DNA from: Dethiosulfovibrio peptidovorans
GTDB taxonomy: Bacteria; Synergistota; Synergistia; Synergistales; Dethiosulfovibrionaceae
Direction of reading: 5' to 3'
Length of the DNA stretch: 56,761 bases
NCBI GenBank assembly: GCA_002748665.1
Contig: PDTB01000026.1
Location: 1-56,761, forward strand
In this document: positions 9,337 through 17,776 of the stretch, one piece after another
How the letters are laid out: each line of letters begins with the position of its first letter
Position numbering within the stretch: position 1 is the stretch's first letter
Position numbers and translations under genes: made by a program
Notes under the pieces: model-generated
Told to the model about the DNA's origin: nothing
Database searches by the model: none
The model's input: the letters and a program-made list of their open reading frames with translations, nothing else

Positions 9337-9443
9337 AGAGAGATTGAAGAGTATTCAGGCAGAGATCCTTTGTTTTTTCTTTAAAATGAGCTCTAAACGG
9401 CCTTAGAGGGAGCTATTCACGCTTAAAGGGGGGCTAGCGGTTT

Positions 9444-9471
9444 TTGTTTCATCCCTTTTATGCGGTACAAT
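9444..9471 (+). promoter_or_regulatory. Putative promoter of the candidate RNA gene
   Basis: TTGTTT (9444-9449), a 16-base spacer and TACAAT (9466-9471) form a plausible sigma-70 promoter facing a gene-free transcribed stretch that ends in a strong terminator. Confidence 0.4.
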
Positions 9472-9477
9472 GGCGCT

Positions 9478-9799
9478 AGAGGGGAAGGGCATCCGATCTC
9501 CTCTTTTGGTCTGAGTATCGGTAACGTGTTTCAGCTCTATTTCAGCGATACTCGAGGTAGTTGGAAAACAACGAGAGTAAGGGTTGATGCCATTGATGGA
9601 ATCGAAGTACGAACGATACTCCGACCGTTTTCCATCAGCTCAGAGAGGAGTGAGGTACATCGAAACGTCGAATACCCCACAATTGCATAGGACCGTTTTG
9701 ATGCTGTCGTCGGATGACGAGGGCAATTAGGGAAGGCTTATTCCCTTGTATATGATTATCATAAGCGAGGAGGGCTCGTGAGCCCCCCTCGCTGTTTTT
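9478..9799 (+). ncRNA. Candidate non-coding RNA, about 320 nt
   Basis: The stretch between a plausible promoter and a strong intrinsic terminator has no convincing protein. The only ORF (9460-9690, 76 codons) starts inside the -10 element and lacks a ribosome site. Several hairpins are visible: GAGTATCG (9513-9520) can pair with CGATACTC at 9546-9553 or, alternatively, with a second CGATACTC at 9614-9621. AGGGAA-N6-TTCCCT lies near 9729-9746. It does not show the signatures of tmRNA, RNase P RNA or SRP RNA. A 6S-like or orphan small RNA, or a leader of the next gene, are alternatives. Confidence 0.33.
9764..9799 (+). terminator. Strong intrinsic terminator
   Basis: AGCGAGGAGGGCT pairs with AGCCCCCCTCGCT around a CGTG loop, followed by GTTTTTG. 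It ends whatever is transcribed from about 9478. Confidence 0.8.
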
Positions 9800-9822
9800 G
9801 GAGATGGGGATGGTGGTATAAT
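9795..9822 (+). promoter_or_regulatory. Putative promoter of the M19 dipeptidase
   Basis: TATAAT at 9817-9822 is preceded by TGG (extended -10), with TTTTTG 16 bases upstream. The -35 lies in the T-run of the preceding terminator. The dipeptidase start is 45 bases downstream. Confidence 0.5.
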
Positions 9823-9866
9823 CGATCGATCATGCCCTTTTTGAGGGGTGTAAAAGGGGGATTCCC

Positions 9867-10895
9867 GTGGACCAGTCGTATATGCGACGAGCCGAGGAGC
9901 TTCATCGATCTCGTATCGTGGTAGACGCTCATTTCGATCTTCTCATGGAGGTGTTGGCCAAGAGAGAAGCTGGGCGCCGGAACGTCATGGAGGACGATAT
10001 CCTGCCAGCTATGAGGGAGGCTGGTTTAGACCTGGTGGTCTCGTCCATCTTTATCGAAGACCAATTCCTTCCAGAGATGGCCTTACGTCGGGCTCTGGAT
10101 CAGATCGCAGCTTTTCACCAGGAGCTGGATGAATGTGGTCATCTGGTAAGCCTGTGTCGTTCCTGGGGCGATGTGGAGAGAGCTCGGGCGCAGGGGAAAT
10201 TAGCGGTGATTCTCTCCTTTGAGGGGGTTGAGCCCCTGGGCAACGATCTTCGGCTTCTGCGCGTATTCTACGAGCTGGGGGTACGGGGGATCGGTCTGGT
10301 CTGGAGTCGTCGTAATTTCGCAGGGGACGGGTGTTTTTTTGTTCCTCGGCGTGAGGGACAAAAGGGGGGACTCACCGATTTCGGCGTTGCTCTTCTGGAT
10401 GAGGCCCGAGACCTGAACATGTTTATCGACGTCAGTCATCTGAACGACGAGGGTTTCTGGGACGTGACCAGATTCTGGGATGGTCCCTTTGTGGCTTCTC
10501 ACTCCAATTGCCGGGCTCTTGCGGGAAGTATGCGAAACCTGACCGACGATCAGATCATGGCGTTGGCAGATCATGGCGGCGTCATGGGGATGAACTGCTG
10601 TAGTTCCTTCGTGGTTGATCAGGGCTTCGGAGTTGCATCACCGGCGAGACTGGCGGACCATGTGGATCACATTCGAGATCTGGTGGGGCTTGAACACGTG
10701 GGGTTCGGCTTCGATTTCTGTGACTGGATCCGACAGAGCAGAGGTGACACGAGTACGACCTGTGACTGTGTTCCCGGCTATGGCGGGGCAGTCGCTTTCA
10801 CCGCTGAACTCCTCTTCAGAGGATACGCAGATGAGCAGGCAGCGGCGATCATTGGTGGTAACTGGGCTCGGGTCTACGGGGCGTTATTGCCATAG
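9867..10895 (+). CDS. Membrane dipeptidase-type zinc peptidase (M19 family)
   Basis: This 342-residue protein hydrolyses dipeptides, in the family of renal dipeptidase and bacterial AC-type dipeptidases. The first metal ligands are in VVDAHFDLLMEVL (H22, D24). The second group is in FIDVSHLNDEGF and ASHSNCRAL, and GFGFDFCDW near the C-terminus matches the conserved substrate-site segment. The length is typical. There is no signal peptide, so it is probably cytoplasmic and serves peptide catabolism. The start is GTG 9867, just after AAAGGGGGATTCCC. It stands alone between its own promoter and a convergent phosphomutase gene. Confidence 0.9.
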   Translation: MDQSYMRRAEELHRSRIVVDAHFDLLMEVLAKREAGRRNVMEDDILPAMREAGLDLVVSSIFIEDQFLPEMALRRALDQIAAFHQELDECGHLVSLCRSWGDVERARAQGKLAVILSFEGVEPLGNDLRLLRVFYELGVRGIGLVWSRRNFAGDGCFFVPRREGQKGGLTDFGVALLDEARDLNMFIDVSHLNDEGFWDVTRFWDGPFVASHSNCRALAGSMRNLTDDQIMALADHGGVMGMNCCSSFVVDQGFGVASPARLADHVDHIRDLVGLEHVGFGFDFCDWIRQSRGDTSTTCDCVPGYGGAVAFTAELLFRGYADEQAAAIIGGNWARVYGALLP

Positions 10896-10901
10896 GTTAG
10901 A

Positions 10902-10930
10902 GAGAGGCCCCCGTTTCCGGGAGCCATCTC
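10902..10930. terminator. Hairpin between convergent genes
   Basis: GAGAGGCCCCCG and CGGGAGCCATCTC can pair around TTTC with one mismatch and one bulge. There is no T-run on the plus strand, so termination is possible but not certain. Confidence 0.4.
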
Positions 10931-10937
10931 GTAGCAG

Positions 10938-12326
10938 TCAGTAGGTCCACTGAAAATCCGGGAGCCCTGCATCGACGATACGCTGCCGAATATCCTCGGC
11001 GATGATCGCGAGATCCTCGGGGGTTTTGCCCTCGCATCTTGTGGCCAGAACCGGTTGGGTGTTGGATGCCCGGATCAGTCCCCAGCCCTTTCCGTCGGGG
11101 TAGACAATGCGGAGGCCATCCACGGTGATGGCCTGGTATTTCTCAAGGGCCTTGGCTGTGATCCCTTTCATGACTTGGAATTTCTGATCGTCGGGACAGT
11201 CAACCCGGATTTCTTCAGTGTGGTAGTACACTGGCATGTCTGACAGCATTTCTGATAGGGAACGGTCGCTGTTGGACAGGATGCGGAGCAGACGTCCGGC
11301 GGCATAGAACGAGTCGTCGTAGCCGTAGTACTCGTCGGCAAAGAAGATATGCCCCGAGTACTCCCCCGAGAATAGGGCACCACGGCGTTTCATCTCGGCC
11401 TTGATAAGGGAGTGTCCGGCCTTGTAATAGTAGGGTTCTCCACCCAGTCGGCGAACTTCGTCCTCAAGCGCTTGGGAGCACTTCACCTCGATTATGGCAA
11501 TGGCTCCCGGATGTTTAGGAAGGATCTCTCGCCAGAAGAAGGCCATGAGCATGTCCCCCCAGATGATCTCTCCTTTGTCGTCCACTACTCCGATTCGGTC
11601 GGCATCTCCGTCGAAACCGACGCCCACGTCAGCACCATGTTCCCGAACAGCCTTGATGAGGTCCTGCATGTTGGCCCGTTTCTGAGGATCGGGATGGTGG
11701 TTGGGAAAGGCTCCGTCGGGCTCACAGTAGAGAGGGATCACCTCACATCCCAGACGCTCCAGGAACTGAACGATCCTGAGGGCTGCCGTCCCATTGGCGG
11801 CATCGGCGGCCACCTTGAGTCTTTTTGGTCCCAGAACTATTTTTTCTTGGAGCATGTCGAGGTAAGAATCCCAAAGGTCCTCTCGGCGGACTGAACCGGG
11901 CTTGGATGCCATGTCCATGTCGTCGGCCTCAACCATCCTGCGGATGACCTGGATTTCCTCTCCGTAGAGTGTCGATTTCCCGAAGGCCAGTTTGAGGCCG
12001 TTCATGTCCTTGGGATTGTGGCTGCCGGTGATCATGACGGCACCGTCCAGGTTGTGATGAAACAGGCTCCAGTACAGCAGGGGACTGGTTACGGTCCCGA
12101 TATCCAGTACGTCGATTTCCGTCTCGTTCAGCCCTTGGATCACGTCTTTTCTAATCCGTTCTGTGGAGAACCGGACATCGCCTCCCACGGAAGCTCGGAC
12201 CACCCCTTTACGCCGAAGGTAGGTGCCGTATGCTCGGGCGATGGCCAGGACGTTGGCCGACGACAGATCGGTATCTGCTACACCTCGGATATCGTATTCC
12301 CTGAAAATAGTGGTGGGGATCCTCAT
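10938..12326 (-). CDS. Phosphomannomutase/phosphoglucomutase
   Basis: This 462-residue alpha-D-phosphohexomutase interconverts hexose 6- and 1-phosphates for sugar nucleotides, LPS and glycogen. The active-site phosphoserine motif is TGSHNP at residues 100-105. The magnesium loop is GFDGDADRIGVVDDKG. The sugar-binding loop is GEYSGHIFF. The C-terminal phosphate-binding loop is RASNTQPVLATRCEG. All four domains are present at full length. It is read toward the M19 gene and diverges from the AEC transporter. By family rules the bifunctional PMM/PGM type is more likely than GlmM. Confidence 0.92.
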   Translation of the reverse strand: MRIPTTIFREYDIRGVADTDLSSANVLAIARAYGTYLRRKGVVRASVGGDVRFSTERIRKDVIQGLNETEIDVLDIGTVTSPLLYWSLFHHNLDGAVMITGSHNPKDMNGLKLAFGKSTLYGEEIQVIRRMVEADDMDMASKPGSVRREDLWDSYLDMLQEKIVLGPKRLKVAADAANGTAALRIVQFLERLGCEVIPLYCEPDGAFPNHHPDPQKRANMQDLIKAVREHGADVGVGFDGDADRIGVVDDKGEIIWGDMLMAFFWREILPKHPGAIAIIEVKCSQALEDEVRRLGGEPYYYKAGHSLIKAEMKRRGALFSGEYSGHIFFADEYYGYDDSFYAAGRLLRILSNSDRSLSEMLSDMPVYYHTEEIRVDCPDDQKFQVMKGITAKALEKYQAITVDGLRIVYPDGKGWGLIRASNTQPVLATRCEGKTPEDLAIIAEDIRQRIVDAGLPDFQWTY

Positions 12327-12460
12327 AGGACGCTCACTCCTTTGTGATCGTACAAATATTTTCCATTCCTGTTCAAGTATACGTCAAAAGCAACCGTTCC
12401 GTCGATAAACAGTCCGAAAACGTGGGATGGCGTAGAGAGAAGAGGGAGGGGGGAACAAAA

Positions 12461-13387
12461 ATGTGGAATGGTGCGCTGGTGGTACTGCCTTTGGGGATTG
12501 TCATGGTTGTGGGGTGGTGGCTTCGCCGTTTTCAGGTGCTTTCATCCAAAGGTGTGGAAGAGATGAACCGTACCCTGTATTGGGTGGTCCTGCCAGCCAT
12601 CTTGTTTCGGGCGACGGTAACGGTTGATCCGATTCATTTTACAAATTTCGCTTTTATGGCTGCCCTCTACGGCCCTTTCCTTATCCTTCCCGTCTTTGCC
12701 TGGGGGTTGGCCCGACTGAGAGGCTTCCCGAGAGAACGATTGGCTGTCTCGGTCCTCGTGTCGGTTCGGGGAAACAACGTTTTTCTGGGCTTGCCGGTCA
12801 TTACCGTGGCTTTGGGGGAAGCTGGGCTTGTCTGGTATGCTGTCTACATGGCTTTGGCTCTCGTGGTCTATCAGCTCATCTCCATCGTATCGGTACAGAT
12901 CGCTCTTTCGGGCAGTGTGTCGCTCCGAACCCTGACTGGCGCACTGAAAAAACTGATGATTAATCCCCTGGTTCTGGCCTGTGTGGCGGGAGTCATCGGT
13001 GCTTTTATCGGCTTTCGACTCCCAAGCTGGCTGGACCAGAGCTTGTGCATCCTTGGGCACACAGGCAGTGGTGTGGCTCTGGTCGGTTTAGGGGCCTCCC
13101 TGAAACTGGGAAACCTCCTGTCCTCTCTGGGCCGGGTCTGGAACGACCTTTTGGTTCGCTTGATCCTCTCCCCCCTTCTTACCTGGGGGGCCTTGAGCCT
13201 TTTCTCTCTGGATCCCATGTTGGTGCGGACTTCGGTGCTCATGGCCGCTATGCCGGCGGCGGTGGACAATTTTGTTCTGGCCCAGGGGATGGGCATGGAT
13301 CACGAGGCTGCTGGAGAGATTATCGTCGCGTCCACAGTCTGGTTTGTTGCGACCACTGCTTTCTGGCTTTACCTTTTAGGGCTCTAG
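12461..13387 (+). CDS. AEC (auxin efflux carrier) family transporter
   Basis: This 308-residue integral membrane protein has about ten hydrophobic segments in the 5+5 arrangement of the AEC/MleP-type carriers. It starts near VVLPLGIVMVVGWWLRR and has the family-typical NKFVFY-like first repeat (EEMNRTLYWVVLPAILFRA). Substrates in this family include malate and other small organic acids; which one applies here is unknown. ATG 12461 is chosen because GGGAGGGGGGAAC precedes it by a few bases; the frame is open 39 codons farther upstream but without a ribosome site. It leads a transporter-transporter-aldolase group. Confidence 0.85.
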   Translation: MWNGALVVLPLGIVMVVGWWLRRFQVLSSKGVEEMNRTLYWVVLPAILFRATVTVDPIHFTNFAFMAALYGPFLILPVFAWGLARLRGFPRERLAVSVLVSVRGNNVFLGLPVITVALGEAGLVWYAVYMALALVVYQLISIVSVQIALSGSVSLRTLTGALKKLMINPLVLACVAGVIGAFIGFRLPSWLDQSLCILGHTGSGVALVGLGASLKLGNLLSSLGRVWNDLLVRLILSPLLTWGALSLFSLDPMLVRTSVLMAAMPAAVDNFVLAQGMGMDHEAAGEIIVASTVWFVATTAFWLYLLGL

Positions 13388-13449
13388 CCTTTGTGTATCT
13401 GAGGACATGGTACGATACGAGGAGTGTGTTGAGGGGGAGCGGGTGTCCT

Positions 13450-14649
13450 GTGAGATTGCAGCAAGATCGGTATATTCTTCTGGTCCTTTCTTTTTCCTTA
13501 TTCTGCTGTATGTTGGGAGTCGGGGTCATCAGTCCTATACTGCCACTGTATGCCGTTCAACTCGGTGCTGGAGGGGGTCTTCTCGGGTTGGTCCTGGGGA
13601 TTTTTTCCCTGTCTCGATTGGGCTGTTCGCTGGTCGCCGGAGGGTTGGCCGACCGATTGGAGCGAAAGTACCTGATCCTCTTTGGTCTGTCGGTGTACAC
13701 TCTGTCCTCTGTGGCGTATCTGGCGGTCACCTCCGTGTGGCACATGGTGGCCATTCGGTTTTTCAACGGTATGGGATCGGCCTTCGTCATTCCCGTGGCT
13801 ATGTCCATCGGCTCGGATGTCTCGAAAAAAGGGGGAGAGGGAAAATTTTTCGGTTTCCTTCAGATGGCGTTGTTCGCTGGCATCGGCACGGGCCCCCTGA
13901 TCAGCGGGCTGATGGCCGACTGGCTTGGATTGCAGGCACCCTTTTTAGTTATGACGTCGTTGACGTTGATGGCTCTCGTAGGGGTCGCCTGGGGGCTGCC
14001 GACGGGGTTGCCCGTGAGTTCTTCGTCTCACGTCGGGTCGATGAAAGTTTACAGGGCCTTGTTGAGAGACCCCGTACTTTGTCGGGTGTACGTCTATCAG
14101 TTTTCCTCAGCTCTGGGGCGGGGATCCATGCTTATGTTTTTGCCCCTTATCGCATCCGAAGCTCACCTGACCTTTTTCAAGATCGGCGTTGTTCTGTCAA
14201 TCGTGTCTCTGACGACGGGGTTCTTGCAGCGATTCACCGGCCTTTTAGCTGATCGAATGCCGAAAAACCGACTGGTTTGGGTGGGGGGAACTATCACGTC
14301 GGGTATCCTCTTCATGATGCCCGCCTTTCGCTCGTTCCCGTCCCTCTTGCTTGGAGCGTTGATCTTTGGCCTGGGGGCTGCCACCAGCTCTCCGTCCATC
14401 ATATCAATGGCAGCCATTCGGGGACGTGTCTTCGGGACCGGTCGAACCATGGGAATGTTCAACATCGCTTTCGGACTGGGGATGACTCTGGGGCCTTTGT
14501 TGGCAGGATACATTCGGGAGGTGGGTATTCTTTCATCTCCCTTTGTCCCTATCGGGGGTATCCTCTTGGGATGTACCTCGTTGTTTATTTTTGACCATCC
14601 CTTTAGGGGGCTGGACGACCTGGTGGAGGAGGGCGGCCCATGCGTATGA
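13450..14649 (+). CDS. Major facilitator superfamily transporter
   Basis: This protein of about 399 residues has 12 predicted membrane helices. The MFS motif A region between helices 2 and 3 is readable as GGLADRLERKYLILFG, and a second copy in the C-terminal half is GLLADRMPKNRLVWVG. The substrate is unknown; the general look is that of drug/sugar efflux permeases. The frame is open upstream through part of the AEC gene, but GTG 13450, after GAGGGGGAG, is the sensible start. The stop overlaps the aldolase ATG by ten bases, so the two are probably translationally coupled and the transporter may move the aldolase substrate or product. Confidence 0.85.
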   Translation: MRLQQDRYILLVLSFSLFCCMLGVGVISPILPLYAVQLGAGGGLLGLVLGIFSLSRLGCSLVAGGLADRLERKYLILFGLSVYTLSSVAYLAVTSVWHMVAIRFFNGMGSAFVIPVAMSIGSDVSKKGGEGKFFGFLQMALFAGIGTGPLISGLMADWLGLQAPFLVMTSLTLMALVGVAWGLPTGLPVSSSSHVGSMKVYRALLRDPVLCRVYVYQFSSALGRGSMLMFLPLIASEAHLTFFKIGVVLSIVSLTTGFLQRFTGLLADRMPKNRLVWVGGTITSGILFMMPAFRSFPSLLLGALIFGLGAATSSPSIISMAAIRGRVFGTGRTMGMFNIAFGLGMTLGPLLAGYIREVGILSSPFVPIGGILLGCTSLFIFDHPFRGLDDLVEEGGPCV

Positions 14650-15290
14650 GAACCGAGCGGGAAGAGATCGTGCGTTATGGCATGAAGCTGCTGGAAGAAG
14701 GTCTGACCACCGGAACAGGCGGAAATCTGAGTGTCTTTCATCGGGCCTCGGGAATCGTGGCCTTGAGCCCTTCGGGAATTCCCTACAGAGAGACGCAACC
14801 CGAGGATGTTGTCCTTATGACCTCTGAGGGCGACTTTGTGGATAGGGCCCATCGAATCCCCACCAGCGAGTGGGAGCTTCATCTGACTTTGTACAGGAAG
14901 CGTCCTGACATCTCGGCGGTGGTCCACTGCCACTCGGACTACGCTACGGCCGTCTCCTGTCTGGGTGTGGACTTGCCTGCGGTGAACTACATGGTGGCAG
15001 TCGTAGGGGATAAAGTACCCCTGACCCCCTTCGGTGTGTACGGGACGAGGGATCTGGCTGAGAAGGTCGCCGACAACATCGGCGGTTACGACGGAGCCCT
15101 TATGGCCAATCACGGTCAGGTGGCTCTGGGGCAAACTCTCAAGGCGGCATTCACCGTGGCCCTCAACGTGGAGTACGTGGCCAGGCTCTATATTTTGGCG
15201 AAAAGCGTGGGAGAGCCGAGCCTCCTTTCCAGGGATGACATAAAGAGAACCCGAGAGCGGTTTCGGTCCTACGGTCAGGAGCGGCAGTAA
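14640..15290 (+). CDS. Class II aldolase (FucA/AraD-like)
   Basis: This 216-residue zinc enzyme is of the L-fuculose-phosphate aldolase / ribulose-phosphate epimerase family, which splits or epimerises phosphorylated sugars. GTGGNLSV (about residues 26-33) is the phosphate-binding loop. SEWELH supplies the catalytic glutamate. VHCHSDYA gives the first two zinc histidines (about residues 95-97), and ANHGQVALG a third. The length equals that of FucA. Substrate choice within the family is not decidable, and methylthioribulose-1-phosphate dehydratase is a possible alternative. It overlaps the MFS gene upstream and is followed by a strong convergent terminator. Confidence 0.88.
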   Translation: MRMRTEREEIVRYGMKLLEEGLTTGTGGNLSVFHRASGIVALSPSGIPYRETQPEDVVLMTSEGDFVDRAHRIPTSEWELHLTLYRKRPDISAVVHCHSDYATAVSCLGVDLPAVNYMVAVVGDKVPLTPFGVYGTRDLAEKVADNIGGYDGALMANHGQVALGQTLKAAFTVALNVEYVARLYILAKSVGEPSLLSRDDIKRTRERFRSYGQERQ

Positions 15291-15304
15291 GCTCGACTGT
15301 TCGT

Positions 15305-15352
15305 AGAACGGAATGGCACGGATTCGTAGGAGAATCCGTGCCATTCCGTTCT
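15305..15352. terminator. Long perfect hairpin, bidirectional terminator
   Basis: A perfect 21-bp stem (15305-15325 with 15332-15352) encloses a six-base loop between two convergent genes. The arms begin AGAACGGAATGG and end CCATTCCGTTCT. The T-run is poor on both strands, but stem strength and position favour a shared terminator. Confidence 0.7.
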
Positions 15353-15389
15353 GTGCCGTTGTTCTCCATTGAGGTCGGCCTTCGTGGAA

Positions 15390-16472
15390 CTAGTCTCCGA
15401 TGATTGTGAGCGACTTGTCGTAGCTGTTCAGGACCTCACATCCCGAGTCGGTGACCAGAACCAGATCCTCGATGCGGACGCCGAACTCCCCGGGGATGTA
15501 GATCCCCGGCTCGACGGAGAAGATCATACCTTCCTCCAGAACATCGGTGTTTGCCGCCGACACGTCGCCGTGCTCGTGGACGTCGATGCCGATGGAATGC
15601 CCCGTCCTGTGGGTGAAATACTGGCCGAACCCAGCAGTGCTGATGTGCTCTCGGGCGGCGTTGTCCACGTCGCAGAATCGGACGCCTGGCTTAACCGTGT
15701 CGATCCCCTTCTGGTTGGCCTCCCGTACCAGGGCGTACACGTCCTTCGCCTTCTGGGAAACCTTTTTATAGAAGACGGTCCTGGTCATGTCGGAGCAGTA
15801 GGAATCCTTAACACAGCCGATGTCTATGATGACGCTGTCTCCCTCGGAGACCATGGAACCGTCGATCTCGTGGTGCGGGTCGGCACAGTTTTTCCCGTAC
15901 CCGATGATGGGGTTGAAGGAAAAACCCTCGGTCCCCAGATCCTCGTAGATGGTGGCCAGCTTTTGCCCCATCTCCTTCTCGGAGAATTGCCCCGTTCCCA
16001 CCATAGGGATCATCATCCCCATGGACTGATCGTTGAGCACAGAGGCTTTTCGCATACGCGCTCTTTCTGCCTCGTCCTTCCTCATGCGAACGGCGTCCAC
16101 CACGGACGATCCGTTGACGTACGTGGCGGCAGACTTCAGCTCCTGAAGCCTGAGCAGAAACCTGGAGGGCCAGACCTTGTCGATGCCGATCGTGTCCTTT
16201 TCTCCCACCAGCAAGGCAATCTTCTCCACGGGGTCCTGGGTGTCGTCGTACCACACGATATCCAGCCCGAGGTCGTCATGGAGGGGGAAAAGTTCGTTGT
16301 TGACAAGCTTATGCTCGCCCTTGGAGTTCAAGTAGAGCACCAACAGCCGTTCGCCGGTGTGCATCCACTTTCCCGTCAGATAGAACACACTGCTTGGATC
16401 GGACACCAGAATGGAGGAAACTCCCTTTTGCTTCATGTGGTCCAGGATCTTGTTTGTCCGTTGTTCGTTCAT
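15390..16472 (-). CDS. M24 family Xaa-Pro peptidase (aminopeptidase P/prolidase-like)
   Basis: This 360-residue two-metal peptidase removes residues next to proline in the cytoplasm. The creatinase-type N-terminal domain (about 1-125) is followed by the pita-bread catalytic domain. Metal ligands are visible in DIGCVKDSYCSDMTRTV (two aspartates), HRTGHSIGIDVHE (histidine), FSVEPGIYIP (glutamate) and GVRIEDLVLV (glutamate). ATG 16472 is chosen because AAAGGAG precedes it by about ten bases; the frame is open 23 codons farther upstream. It is a monocistronic minus-strand gene facing the aldolase terminator. Confidence 0.92.
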   Translation of the reverse strand: MNEQRTNKILDHMKQKGVSSILVSDPSSVFYLTGKWMHTGERLLVLYLNSKGEHKLVNNELFPLHDDLGLDIVWYDDTQDPVEKIALLVGEKDTIGIDKVWPSRFLLRLQELKSAATYVNGSSVVDAVRMRKDEAERARMRKASVLNDQSMGMMIPMVGTGQFSEKEMGQKLATIYEDLGTEGFSFNPIIGYGKNCADPHHEIDGSMVSEGDSVIIDIGCVKDSYCSDMTRTVFYKKVSQKAKDVYALVREANQKGIDTVKPGVRFCDVDNAAREHISTAGFGQYFTHRTGHSIGIDVHEHGDVSAANTDVLEEGMIFSVEPGIYIPGEFGVRIEDLVLVTDSGCEVLNSYDKSLTIIGD

Positions 16473-17112
16473 CGTGGGTCGTCTCCTTTGGGGTGAGATT
16501 GGTGGGCCTATCCTTTGGTAGAACACATATTTGGGGTTCAATCCATGAAGGCCGGCAACCTGATAATTCGAAAATAGCGAAAGTACGATTCTCTACTGTA
16601 TGGAAGTGATGAACTTCCCCTATAACGTCACTCGACTCTCGTGCCTGATACTACGACCATGGACTTTGTGCTCCATGTCAAAATAACGTCAATTACCCTG
16701 CGAATCAAGGGGGATCTCTAAAAATACAGCTCTTTGATTCTAGAGCAGAGATCCGTACCACAAGAAACCCCGTGCGTAAAAGCAAGAAACCTGTCCAACT
16801 TTTCAACGTCCTGTAGTTTTTCCATCTTTAGATGTGCCTCAGGCAATCATGGCAGCTAGACAGATCTCTTACAGCTCTTTTGTACCTGTTCCCGATCCCC
16901 TTTCTATGAGAAGTTTGTCTGGTACTTTTTATGTGTCAAGATTGCAAAGAATTGGAATTCGAGGAGATGCCCTTTTATGATAGTACTCATTGAATGGTAA
17001 GGCACCGGGTGTGTCGGTGTTTGCTATGGCTTTGTTTTACAACGTGCAGAGCAATGGCAAATGTACTCGTATCGTTTTTTTAGGTATAATAGAATCAAAA
17101 ATATGGTCAAAT
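16473..17112. other. AT-rich gene-free stretch
   Basis: About 640 bases hold no convincing gene. Base composition changes from GC-rich to AT-rich along it. It contains a terminal-repeat-like tract at 16708-16730 and, near its right end, a TATAAT (about 17084) that could serve the broken gene downstream. Confidence 0.4.
16708..16730 (+). repeat. Terminal-inverted-repeat-like tract
   Basis: AGGGGGATCTCTAAAAATAC resembles the terminal repeats of the two MITE-like elements (AGGGCATCTCTAAAAA). A related tract, GGGGAACCTCT, occurs at about 18615. They may bound an AT-rich insertion, but the second tract is ambiguous in orientation. Confidence 0.35.
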
Positions 17113-17476
17113 ATGATTAAAACAAGGACTAATTGCCCCCATGTAGTGGTTTTGTTCAAAAAATCGTTTCATTGAAGTCAGTGCCCCTGCCAGTAAGCCT
17201 ACCGTTATCTATAACTATACGAACGATAGTGATCGAACTGTTTATAAAAATGTATTGAGCGAAATAGGCAAGGTTGGGATCAATCCTTATTTTAATGCTG
17301 TGGTTGATGTCTCACTAAAATATCCTGCCCAAAAACATGTCATACAAACGATTCTTGCAGTGAATGAGACGAAGCCTGTGTGGTTTACAGAGGTATGGTT
17401 GATGCCTAGCATCATAAATATGAAAAAAAGATTCCAAATGCTAAAAAAGAAAACGGTTGCTGGAGGTGTATCTTGA
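17113..17476 (+). pseudogene. Degraded gene of unknown function (frameshifted)
   Basis: The frame open at 17147-17476 encodes a protein-like stretch of about 109 residues (NRFIEVSAPASKPTVIYNY, then NDSDRTVYKNVLSEIGKVGI) but lacks a start; an in-frame TAG sits at 17144. A possible beginning, MIKTRTNCPHVVVLFKK, lies in another frame from ATG 17113. It joins at a run of six A residues (near 17157), a typical frameshift site. The product is not recognised. Codon use is AT-rich, unlike the flanking genes, suggesting recent transfer and decay. It may simply be a smaller TTG-started gene from 17255. Confidence 0.35.
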
Positions 17477-17646
17477 GAATATCTTGGGTTTTGTTGATAA
17501 GAATAATCATAGAATACATCTCGCCGTTCTTTACGGAACACTTTTTTCTTAATTCCTCGGATAGATTGTCAATTGATAAAGCTTTGAAAAATGGAGCAAG
17601 GATTCAAGCGCTCCATATATACAAGAATTTTATCGCGACCCATTAG
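17473..17646 (+). CDS. Small hydrophobic ORF, unknown
   Basis: This 57-codon frame has a TTG start overlapping the preceding stop (TTGA) and a good ribosome site, GGAGG, seven bases upstream. The N-terminus (ISWVLLIRIIIEYISPFF) would form one membrane helix; the rest is polar. It is unrecognised and could be translationally coupled to the broken gene before it, or be a remnant. AT-rich codon use matches the island. Confidence 0.35.
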   Translation: MRISWVLLIRIIIEYISPFFTEHFFLNSSDRLSIDKALKNGARIQALHIYKNFIATH

Positions 17647-17776
17647 ACAGATGAAGTACTGGAAACAACAGAATGACCGATATTATTCAACATAAATAAG
17701 CTCGATGTTTATCGTGGAATTTGTGTTCATCTTGTGCTGAAGAATAGGAAGAAGTAGCTAAAGGAGGCTGAAAATA

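Noticed and set aside
9460-9690. 76-codon ORF after the second repeat
   Set aside because: Its ATG lies inside a -10-like element, it has no ribosome site, and the product is not protein-like; the stretch fits a non-coding RNA better.
13045-13449. Long N-terminal extension of the MFS transporter
   Set aside because: It overlaps the AEC transporter gene in another frame and is not hydrophobic in the expected pattern; GTG 13450 with a ribosome site is the natural start.
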